A stretch of 14,397 nucleotides of DNA from SM1-46 sp002451215 (GTDB taxonomy: Bacteria > Pseudomonadota > Gammaproteobacteria > Acidiferrobacterales > Sulfurifustaceae). The stretch covers positions 1-14,397 of the forward strand of contig DKBM01000080.1 in NCBI GenBank assembly GCA_002451215.1. The letters run 5' to 3'. Below, in pieces: positions 1 to 5,512 of this stretch. The notes beneath the pieces were generated by a model, which had not been told where the DNA came from, did not search any database, and worked only from the letters and a program-made list of their open reading frames with translations. The first letter of the stretch is position 1. Every line of letters starts with the position of its first letter. Position numbers and translations under genes: made by a program.

Positions 1-810
1 CCGCCGGCACTGTTCGCCGGCTCGCGCCTCGCAATTGCCGGTTTGCTGTTGATCGCCTATGCCCACTGGCGCGGCCAAGCCATCGGGCAGGCAGTCTCTG
101 ACTGGCGCATCCTGCTTGTCACCGCAGTCCTGATGCTGGTACTCGCCAATGGGTTGGTGGTGTGGGGCGAGCAGTGGCTGCCTTCGAATCAGGCAGCGCT
201 GCTGGTCACCACTGCCGCGCTCTGGATTGCCGGGCTCGGCACGCTTGGCCCGCAGGGCCACGCGCTTGCGCCGCGCATTCTGATCGGGCTAACACTCGGG
301 TTCGTCGGCGCAGCGCTGCTGCTGGTGCCGGCCGGACCGATGTTGCTCGAGCAGTTCGCTGCCCAGCTTGCAATCCTGTTCGCGGCGCTCGCCTGGGCAT
401 CGGGCTCGATCTACATGAAGCGCGTGCGGCCGGCCACGCCGCCGCTCATGTTCGCGGGCTGCCAATCATTCATCGCCGGTGCGATCCTCTGCCTCATGGG
501 TGTTGTTGCCGGTGAAGTCCCGCGCTGGGTGTGGAACCCGGCAGCGCTTTCCGCTCTCGCCTACCTCATCGTGTTCGGCTCGTGCTTCGCGTTCGCGGCC
601 TACATCTGGCTGGTGCACGAAGTGAGCCCCGCCGTGCTCGGGACCTATGCCTATGTGAACCCGCTGGTGGCGGTGGTGCTCGGCTGGTGGCTGCTCGATG
701 AGGCGCTGGGAGATCTGCAGGTCGTTGGCATGGTGATTACCCTGGCTGGCGTGCTGCTCGTCACGCTGCCGCAGGCTCGCCGCGCTCCCGTCGACGTACC
801 GCACACCTGA
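1..810 (+). CDS. EamA/DMT-family permease, 3' part (5' end off window)
   Basis: Inner-membrane transporter of the drug/metabolite transporter superfamily, whose members usually export metabolites or amino acids; the substrate cannot be told from sequence. The frame is open from base 1, and the first residues (PPALFAGSRLAIAG) match the end of the first EamA helix region, so only about 25-30 N-terminal residues are missing from a normal protein of about 295 aa. The visible 269 residues form a series of hydrophobic segments arranged as two EamA repeats; the second begins near QFAAQLAILFAALAWASG and includes the typical PLVAVVLGWWLLDE motif of the second-last helix. An internal TTG at 43 is not the true start because the homology begins upstream. 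No terminator follows; hemW begins 64 bp downstream on the same strand. The family call is firm, the substrate unknown. Confidence 0.9.
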   Translation, partial: PPALFAGSRLAIAGLLLIAYAHWRGQAIGQAVSDWRILLVTAVLMLVLANGLVVWGEQWLPSNQAALLVTTAALWIAGLGTLGPQGHALAPRILIGLTLGFVGAALLLVPAGPMLLEQFAAQLAILFAALAWASGSIYMKRVRPATPPLMFAGCQSFIAGAILCLMGVVAGEVPRWVWNPAALSALAYLIVFGSCFAFAAYIWLVHEVSPAVLGTYAYVNPLVAVVLGWWLLDEALGDLQVVGMVITLAGVLLVTLPQARRAPVDVPHT

Positions 811-836
811 GCGGCCGCACGGCTCGCTCGAGCTGG

Positions 837-845
837 TGGTAGACT
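837..845 (+). promoter_or_regulatory. Extended -10 promoter candidate for hemW
   Basis: The sequence TGGTAGACT fits an extended -10 element (TGn plus TAGACT, 4 of 6 to TATAAT), about 30 bp before the chosen hemW ATG at 875. No good -35 hexamer is seen at 17 bp, as is usual for extended -10 promoters. Nearly the same string (TGCTAGACTG) stands before the gene at 8776. If used, transcription would begin near 852, which excludes the upstream GTG at 836 as a start. Confidence 0.4.
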
Positions 846-874
846 GTACGGGTTCGTCGCCCACTCGTCCTCCG

Positions 875-2026
875 ATGTTTCGATTCTCCTCGCTTCCTCC
901 GCTTTCGCTGTACGTGCACCTGCCGTGGTGCGTGCGCAAGTGCCCGTACTGCGATTTCAACTCGCACGCGGTACGCGGCGAGCTGCCACAAGAAGAGTAC
1001 GTGGCGGCACTGCTGCGCGATCTGGAGCACGATCTGCCGCGCGTCTGGGGCCGAATCGTGCACAGCGTGTTTCTGGGCGGCGGCACGCCAAGCCTCTTCG
1101 ATCCGGAGCACATCGACCGGTTGCTCTCCGGGATCCGGGCGCGCCTGCCGCTCGCGCCGCAGGCCGAGATCACGCTCGAGGCCAATCCCGGCACGGTAGA
1201 GCTCGAGCGGTTTCGCGCCTTTCGCGAAGCCGGCGTGAACCGGCTGTCGATCGGCATCCAGAGTTTCGAGGACGCCAAGCTCTCGGTGCTCGGGCGCATC
1301 CACGGGCGTACCGAGGCACTCGAGGCAGCGCGGGCCGCGCGCGACGCAGGCTTCGACAACTTCAATCTCGACCTGATGTTCGGCCTACCCGATCAAACGC
1401 TCTCGCAGGCTCTTACCGATATCGACACCGCGATTGGCGCCAAGCCGGCGCATCTCTCCGTTTACCAGCTCACCATCGAACCCAACACGCGGTTTGCCAG
1501 CAACCCGCCGGCCGACCTGCCGGGGGACGACACGTTGTGGGACATGCAGCAGGCGATTCAGCAACTTCTTGCTACCTCCGGTTACCACCAGTACGAAGTG
1601 TCGGCCTACGCGCGACCCGGTCGCGAGTGCTCGCATAATCTCAACTACTGGCGGTTTGGCGACTATCTCGGCATCGGGGCCGGTGCGCATGCCAAGCTCA
1701 CCGATCCCTCGGGGATCACCCGGCTATGGAAGCAAAAGCATCCGGCCGCCTATTTGGCTGCTGCCGGCACGAAGGATGCGATCGGCGGCGAATCGCGCCT
1801 CACGCGCAATCAGACCGTGGGTGAGTTCATGATGAACGCTTTGCGTCTGACCACCGGGTTCGACAAGTCGTTGTTTGATGAACGCACCGGCTTGCCAATC
1901 GGTCAGATCGCCAGTCAGCTCGAGATTGCCCGGTCGCGCGGTTTGATCGAGGAAGACCTCGTCCACCTTCGACCGACCTCGCTCGGACAGCGCTATCTCA
2001 ATGATCTGGTTCCGCTCTTCTTGTAG
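875..2026 (+). CDS. hemW: HemW, radical SAM heme chaperone
   Basis: Cytoplasmic radical-SAM protein of 383 aa, formerly annotated as oxygen-independent coproporphyrinogen oxidase-like; HemW binds heme and delivers it to respiratory enzymes. The cluster motif C19-x3-C23-x2-C26 is followed by Asp-Phe, without the fourth Cys (CxxxCxxCxC) typical of true HemN, which is why HemW is preferred. Other family motifs are GGGTPS (68-73), LEANPGT (from 101), the SIGIQSF segment, and the late SHNLNYWRFGDYLGIGAGAH block. The C-terminal HemN_C region is present and the length is normal. The ATG at 875 is chosen because the homology starts directly after it; the in-frame GTG at 836 lies inside a probable promoter. 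No Shine-Dalgarno sequence precedes 875. HemJ, another heme gene, lies 1.3 kb downstream. Confidence 0.96.
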   Translation: MFRFSSLPPLSLYVHLPWCVRKCPYCDFNSHAVRGELPQEEYVAALLRDLEHDLPRVWGRIVHSVFLGGGTPSLFDPEHIDRLLSGIRARLPLAPQAEITLEANPGTVELERFRAFREAGVNRLSIGIQSFEDAKLSVLGRIHGRTEALEAARAARDAGFDNFNLDLMFGLPDQTLSQALTDIDTAIGAKPAHLSVYQLTIEPNTRFASNPPADLPGDDTLWDMQQAIQQLLATSGYHQYEVSAYARPGRECSHNLNYWRFGDYLGIGAGAHAKLTDPSGITRLWKQKHPAAYLAAAGTKDAIGGESRLTRNQTVGEFMMNALRLTTGFDKSLFDERTGLPIGQIASQLEIARSRGLIEEDLVHLRPTSLGQRYLNDLVPLFL

Positions 2027-2094
2027 ATTTGTTGATGGACGCGCTCAATTGCTGGATAGGCGGACCATTTCGCCTTCTTCCTCTCGACTGTGGC

Positions 2095-2135
2095 GCGCTT
2101 CGCCTCGACTATTGAAGCGCAACCGGGTGTAAAAT
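2095..2135 (+). promoter_or_regulatory. Promoter candidate with overlapping dyad, upstream of the beta-barrel gene
   Basis: A -10-like TAAAAT lies at 2130-2135 (5 of 6 to consensus), with a poorer -35 candidate TCGACT at 2105-2110 (spacer 19). A perfect 7-bp inverted repeat, GCGCTTC (2095-2101) and GAAGCGC (2114-2120), surrounds the -35 region. It is not followed by a T-run, so it reads more like an operator dyad than the hemW terminator. The leader to the ATG at 2215 would be about 73 nt. All of this is inference from sequence. Confidence 0.35.
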
Positions 2136-2214
2136 TCTCGTCGTGCAGCGTTTCGCACGGCACGGACGCAAGACGTACCATCAGACGGAATGAATTGAAC
2201 CAGAGGACTCAAGA

Positions 2215-2751
2215 ATGAACATCAAGAAAATCATTGCGGCTATGGCGATCGTCGCAGGACTTGCGGTTGGTTCCAACGCTCACGCCGCGGGCCCGCTTTA
2301 CCTTGGCGGCAAGGTCGGCTTCATGGATTCGGGCTATAGTGGATTCGACCCGGCCTTTGCGATTGGCGTTTATGGAGGCTACAACCTGCTTGGCCCGGAT
2401 TCCGCCATCGCCGCGAACCTTGGCGGTGGGCGACTGGCCGTTGAAGGCGAGGTGAACTTTACCCTGCTGGATGGCGATGCGGGTGCCTACGGAGACTGGG
2501 GTATTACGACACTCGCCGCATATGGTGCTTACATCTACCCGCTAACTGAATCGATCAGTTTTAAGGCCAAGGGTGGTATCTCTCACCAGGACTTCAAAGT
2601 TGACAGAGGCGGCAGCGAAGCGAGCGACGGCACCAGTTTGGCCTTCGGGGTCGGCGCCGGTTTCAAGCTGGGGGGCGGAACGCTTGACGCTGAAGTCACG
2701 TTGATGGAGGACATGAACTACTGGAGCGTTGGTTACAACTGGCGCTTTTAG
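2215..2751 (+). CDS. Small outer-membrane beta-barrel protein
   Basis: A 178-aa exported protein with a classical signal peptide (positive MNIKK start, hydrophobic core, predicted cleavage after A24 in NAHA-AG). The mature part of about 154 aa is rich in Gly and alternating hydrophobic/polar strands (for example LYLGGKVGFMDSG, AFAIGVYGGYNL, AYGAYIYPL, SLAFGVGAGFKLGGG) and ends in VGYNWRF. A terminal Phe is the usual recognition signal for the BAM assembly machinery. Size and strand pattern suggest an 8-stranded OmpA/OmpW-like barrel with no periplasmic domain. A good Shine-Dalgarno sequence (AGAGGA at 2202-2207, 7 nt spacing) fixes the start. It is monocistronic: own promoter region before it, strong terminator after it. 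The specific function is not recognised. Confidence 0.85.
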   Translation: MNIKKIIAAMAIVAGLAVGSNAHAAGPLYLGGKVGFMDSGYSGFDPAFAIGVYGGYNLLGPDSAIAANLGGGRLAVEGEVNFTLLDGDAGAYGDWGITTLAAYGAYIYPLTESISFKAKGGISHQDFKVDRGGSEASDGTSLAFGVGAGFKLGGGTLDAEVTLMEDMNYWSVGYNWRF

Positions 2752-2779
2752 GTAGCCCAAAGACGGCTGTGTCCATCGG

Positions 2780-2808
2780 AAACCCGGCGAGTGCCGGGTT
2801 TCTTTTTT
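2780..2808 (+). terminator. Rho-independent terminator after the beta-barrel gene
   Basis: A perfect 9-bp stem AAACCCGGC / GCCGGGTTT with a 4-nt loop GAGT is followed by C and six T. It lies 28 bp past the stop codon at 2751. Confidence 0.93.
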
Positions 2809-2812
2809 GTCC

Positions 2813-2839
2813 CTGACGCCTTCACAGCGGCGGTACAAT
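2813..2839 (+). promoter_or_regulatory. Promoter candidate for the TlpA-type gene (near-leaderless)
   Basis: TACAAT at 2834-2839 matches TATAAT in 5 of 6 positions; CTGACG at 2813-2818 is a possible -35 with a short 15-bp spacer. The ATG at 2846 begins 7 nt after the -10, exactly where transcription would be expected to start, so a leaderless mRNA is possible. It lies just past the terminator at 2780-2808. Confidence 0.4.
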
Positions 2840-2845
2840 GCCGCC

Positions 2846-3308
2846 ATGCGCAAGCCCACTTCGCTGTTCAAGCGCCGCGGCTCGATGCTGCTGGCGCTGG
2901 TGCTGATCAGCGTGGCCACCGCGATGCTGGTGTGGTGGCTGCCATGGCGCGCACCGCGCGCGGTGGAGGATTTCCCGCTCGCGCTGCTCGATGGCCGCGA
3001 GGCNNGAAGAGCTGCCCGCGCTTCTTGCCCTGCATGCAGAGTTTGCGCCGCAGCGCGTTGCCGTGCTCGCGATAGCCATGCCCTACGATCCCCCACTGCA
3101 TGTCGCGCAGTTTGCAGAGCAGCATCGCCTGCCTTATCCGGTGGTGCTCGACGTGCGCGCCGACGCCGTGCGCGCGTTCGGAGGCGTGCCTTATATCCCC
3201 GCAACGTTCCTGCTGGACCGGAGCGGACGCGTTGTGTATTCACACGCCGGCCTGCTCGATGCGGCGCGCCTGCGCCAGGCGATCGAACTCGAACTGGCGC
3301 GCTCCTGA
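2846..3308 (+). CDS. TlpA-type membrane-anchored thioredoxin, interrupted by assembly gap
   Basis: Periplasm-facing thioredoxin-fold protein anchored by one N-terminal helix (about residues 14-33); such proteins reduce disulfides, for example in cytochrome c maturation. The first 52 residues run from the ATG at 2846 to LALLDGRE, where a redoxin domain begins. After the two N at 3004-3005 the protein resumes in another frame as EELPALLALHAEF and continues to a stop at 3306-3308. The second part holds a typical Trx core: VAVLAIAMPYD, LPYPVVLDV, and the cis-Pro loop GVPYIPATFLLDRSGRVV. The missing stretch, about 25 residues by comparison with the family, would hold the WCxxC active site, so catalysis cannot be confirmed. 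Since two codon bases stand before the gap and a full codon follows, the true gap length should be 1 mod 3. This is an assembly gap, not evidence of a pseudogene. Confidence 0.82.
3004..3005. other. Assembly gap (NN) inside the thioredoxin gene
   Basis: Two N stand for an unknown number of bases. The coding frame changes across them and the thioredoxin active-site segment is absent, so roughly 70-80 bp are probably missing. Confidence 0.95.
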
Positions 3309-3317
3309 CACACGTCG

Positions 3318-3319
3318 NN
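3318..3319. other. Assembly gap (NN) at the hemJ start
   Basis: Two N stand 10 bp past the thioredoxin stop. The hemJ start and about 30 N-terminal residues are missing, so roughly 90 bp or more are lost. The 312-bp piece between the two gaps behaves as a separate small contig in the correct order and orientation. Confidence 0.95.
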
Positions 3320-3658
3320 TGTCCGCCCGGCGGCGAGGTTGCGGATCGCGCCGGCAACGAGCGATTCAAGGTAATGGAGCGCAAGCTCTTCTTTGGCATC
3401 ATGACGCCGGGCGGCGTGCTGACGATCACGTTTGGGCTGTGGTTGTGGCTCTATTACGGTGTCGTTGGCGCATGGTTGTACTGGAAGCTTGCGCTGGTGG
3501 CGCTACTGATCGCATACCACGCGTATTGCGCAAAGGTGGTGCGCGACTTTCGCGGCGATCGCAACCGCCATGGCCATGTCTACTATCGCTGGTTCAATGA
3601 ACTGCCGGTGCTTGTTCTGGTCGGCACCGTGATCCTGGTGGTGGTGCGACCGGTCTGA
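3320..3658 (+). CDS. hemJ: HemJ-type protoporphyrinogen IX oxidase, 5' end lost in gap
   Basis: Membrane enzyme of the HemJ family (UPF0093) that oxidises protoporphyrinogen IX to protoporphyrin IX, the penultimate step of heme synthesis. 112 residues are visible of a usual 140 or so. Family signatures in order are ERFKVMERKLFFGIMTPGG, the helix FGLWLWLYYGVV, the conserved Lys-Leu of WKLALVALLIAYHAYC, the basic loop RDFRGDRNRH, YYRWFNELPVL, and a last helix VLVGTVILVVV. The N-terminal helix with the His implicated in heme binding falls in the gap at 3318-3319, so the start codon is not in the sequence. Spacing to the thioredoxin gene (stop at 3308) was short, suggesting one operon. HemW lies upstream. 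A tolC-type gene follows after a weak hairpin. Confidence 0.88.
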   Translation, partial: CPPGGEVADRAGNERFKVMERKLFFGIMTPGGVLTITFGLWLWLYYGVVGAWLYWKLALVALLIAYHAYCAKVVRDFRGDRNRHGHVYYRWFNELPVLVLVGTVILVVVRPV

Positions 3659-3683
3659 GCTTGACCGGCATCATTGATTTTTT
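3650..3683 (+). terminator. Weak terminator candidate after hemJ
   Basis: A 6-bp stem CCGGTC (3650-3655) / GACCGG (3663-3668) with a 7-nt loop overlaps the hemJ stop codon. A run of six T comes 9 nt after the stem (3678-3683), further away than usual, so termination may be weak or absent. Confidence 0.28.
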
Positions 3684-3719
3684 GTCACCGCGCCAGTATC
3701 TAGGCACTGTGAACCCTAG
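3674..3719 (+). promoter_or_regulatory. Promoter candidate for the efflux operon with CTAG dyad
   Basis: TTGATT (3674-3679) and TATCTA (3697-3702) are spaced 17 bp, matching -35/-10 in 4 and 3 positions. An inverted repeat CTAGG (3700-3704) - N10 - CCTAG (3715-3719) covers the end of the -10 and the expected start near 3709. Such a placement would suit a repressor operator. The regulator is not in the window. Confidence 0.35.
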
Positions 3720-3732
3720 CGGAAAGCAGGCC

Positions 3733-5115
3733 ATGCAAGGATCGGTATCGAGATGGAATTGTTCTTTGCTGCTGCGCGGTCTGGTGATCGCGGCCGGTTT
3801 GGGTCTGCTCGTGGCACCTGCGCATGCCGATGTCTTCACCCGCGAGCAGGCGATTCACTACGCTCTTGAGCACAACCCTGAGCTGCTTGGCATGCGCGAG
3901 CAAGCCGCCGCCGCCGGTAGCCGGCGCGATGCCGCGCGTGGCGCCCAATTGCCGCAACTTGGACTGAACCTGAGCGCGAGCAGCAGCAACAACGCGCTCG
4001 ATGCCTTCGCCGGCAGACTCAATACCCGCAGCGTCACGGCGCAGGACTTCGATCCCGCGCGGCTGAACAATCCCGGGTATCGCGAGCTCTACCTGGGGCA
4101 GTTGGGGTTGCGCTGGTCGCTCTATACCGGCGGGCGCGTGAGTGCGCAGGCAGAGGGCGCCGCCGAGATGGCCAAGGCCGCCCAACTTGAGTTTGAGCGG
4201 GCGCGCGAGCTCACGGCGTTTTACAGCCTGCAAGCGTATCTGAATGTGCAACTCGCCGAGCAGGGACTCATCATCGCCGAGGACGCGGTTGGCTCAGCGA
4301 CTCAGCATGCGGACACCACTGGGCGCCTTGCGCGCGAAGGACGCATCGTCTCCTCGGACAAGCTCACCGCCGAGGTCAATCTCGCAGCCATGCAATCAGC
4401 GCGCGCGCAGGCGCGCACACGTCTGGAGCGGGCGCGTCATCAGCTGGCTCGCGTGATGGGACTGCCGGCGTCGGTCGAGCCATCGGTGACGCCCTACCCG
4501 GGCAGTAGCGTTTCGATGCCGCCGCAACCTGCAGAGCCGGCAACGCTCGAACAAACGGCGCTGGCCCAGCGCAAGGACCTCGCTGCTGCGCAAGCCGTGC
4601 AGCTCGCGGCCCGCTCGCAGGTCGATGCCGCGCGTGCCGCGCACCTCCCGCAAGTCGACCTTGTCGCGACGCACAATCGTTTCGACAACGGCGATGCCAA
4701 CGATAGCTCGAACAGCGTCATGGGCGTGGTGGCACTTGATCTCTATTCCGGCGGCCAGGCGAGCGCGGGCGTTTCCGCCGCCGCGGCCGAGGCCAAACGG
4801 GCAGAGTGGCAGGTGCAGGCGCGTACTCAGAGCGTGCGCCAGGAGGTGGGCGATGCCTACCAGGCGCTGCGCGAGGCACGCGAGCGGCACGAAATCGCGA
4901 CCGGTAACGTCGAACGCGCCCGGGAAACCGTCCGCCAGGTGCAGCTTCGCTACGGGCAGGGTCGCACCATCCTGATCGATCTGTTGCAGGCCGAACGCGC
5001 ACTGGTGGAGGCGCGCAACGAAGAGCTCGGTGCGCGTCTGAGCCTGGAAGTCAGCCAGGCGGCACTTGCACTCGCACAGGGGGCCTTCACACCACCCGGA
5101 GACCCACAGCCATGA
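3733..5115 (+). CDS. TolC-family outer-membrane efflux channel
   Basis: Outer-membrane factor that forms the trimeric exit duct of a tripartite efflux pump or type I secretion system. With the ATG at 3733 the protein is 460 aa with a good signal peptide: RWNCSLLLR then a hydrophobic run ending APAHA, cleavage after A32. Two OEP repeats are seen; each has the beta-strand signature near its middle, WSLYTGGR (from W128) and LDLYSGGQ (from L336), followed by Ala/Glu/Gln-rich helical coiled-coil stretches that form the periplasmic tunnel. The repeat start FTREQAIHYALEHNPEL is typical. A TTG at 3661 would add 24 residues ahead of the signal peptide and overlaps probable promoter elements, so it is not preferred. 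The stop overlaps the next start (ATGA at 5112-5115), so the channel is translationally coupled to the lipoprotein gene. Substrate unknown. Confidence 0.92.
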   Translation: MQGSVSRWNCSLLLRGLVIAAGLGLLVAPAHADVFTREQAIHYALEHNPELLGMREQAAAAGSRRDAARGAQLPQLGLNLSASSSNNALDAFAGRLNTRSVTAQDFDPARLNNPGYRELYLGQLGLRWSLYTGGRVSAQAEGAAEMAKAAQLEFERARELTAFYSLQAYLNVQLAEQGLIIAEDAVGSATQHADTTGRLAREGRIVSSDKLTAEVNLAAMQSARAQARTRLERARHQLARVMGLPASVEPSVTPYPGSSVSMPPQPAEPATLEQTALAQRKDLAAAQAVQLAARSQVDAARAAHLPQVDLVATHNRFDNGDANDSSNSVMGVVALDLYSGGQASAGVSAAAAEAKRAEWQVQARTQSVRQEVGDAYQALREARERHEIATGNVERARETVRQVQLRYGQGRTILIDLLQAERALVEARNEELGARLSLEVSQAALALAQGAFTPPGDPQP

Positions 5116-5465
5116 CCGCCAGACGCGTTTCGCGGGTGCTCTTGCTGGTTGGTGCGGCGGCGCTCGCGGCGTGTAGCGACCCGGTGCCGCGCCCCATCGA
5201 GCAAGCACAGCCCGTCGAGCGTCCGGTGATTACGCTGCGGGGCGAGCTCCCGACGCGCGTGCCGCGTGCCGCGCTTGTTGAGCGCGCCGGCATCACCGGC
5301 GTCTATGTGCTGGATGGCGGGCTCGCGCGGTTTCGAATGATCAAGCCGGGCGGAACCCTCGGCGCAAACGAAGTTGAAATCCTTAGCGGCCTCACCGGTA
5401 ACGAAACCATTGTGCTGGGCGAACTCATCAGCCTGTATGACGGTCGGCCGATTCGCAAACAGTAG
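5112..5465 (+). CDS. Mini-adaptor: lipoprotein with only the MFP membrane-proximal domain
   Basis: A 117-aa predicted lipoprotein. The signal is MTARRVSRVLLLVGAAALAA with lipobox L18-A-A-C21; Ser at +2 would normally favour sorting to the outer membrane. After a short Pro-rich linker, residues 45-117 match the C-terminal part of RND periplasmic adaptors: VPRAALVER, GITGVYVLDGGLARFRMIKPG, VEILSGLTGNETIVLGE. The lipoyl/barrel-sandwich, alpha-hairpin and beta-barrel domains (about 240 residues of a normal 360-400) are absent. What remains is, by family knowledge, about the N-terminal strand plus the C-terminal segment that together fold as the membrane-proximal domain touching the pump. It starts at ATGA overlapping the channel stop, with GGAG 10 nt upstream; the pump gene starts 47 bp later. 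It may be a functional stub, a regulator, an internally deleted adaptor, or an assembly collapse; frame and both ends are intact. Confidence 0.82.
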   Translation: MTARRVSRVLLLVGAAALAACSDPVPRPIEQAQPVERPVITLRGELPTRVPRAALVERAGITGVYVLDGGLARFRMIKPGGTLGANEVEILSGLTGNETIVLGELISLYDGRPIRKQ

Positions 5466-5512
5466 CCGCACCGCGGCAACCCGAGGCTCCGAACAGCATT
5501 CCGCGACAAGCC

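Noticed and set aside
836..874. GTG start giving hemW 13 extra residues
   Set aside because: It lies in the probable extended -10, has no ribosome site, and family homology begins after the ATG at 875.
466..1365. Long minus-strand open frame (299 aa) opposite the permease and hemW
   Set aside because: It runs antisense to two clear genes, has low-complexity Arg/Ser-rich composition and resembles no family; typical of GC-rich shadow frames.
3004..3005. Thioredoxin gene as a true frameshifted pseudogene
   Set aside because: The frame change coincides exactly with ambiguous bases and both halves are well conserved, so missing sequence explains it.
3661..3732. TTG start giving the channel protein 24 extra N-terminal residues
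   Set aside because: The extension precedes a complete signal peptide and overlaps promoter-like sequence; the ATG at 3733 makes a normal secreted protein.
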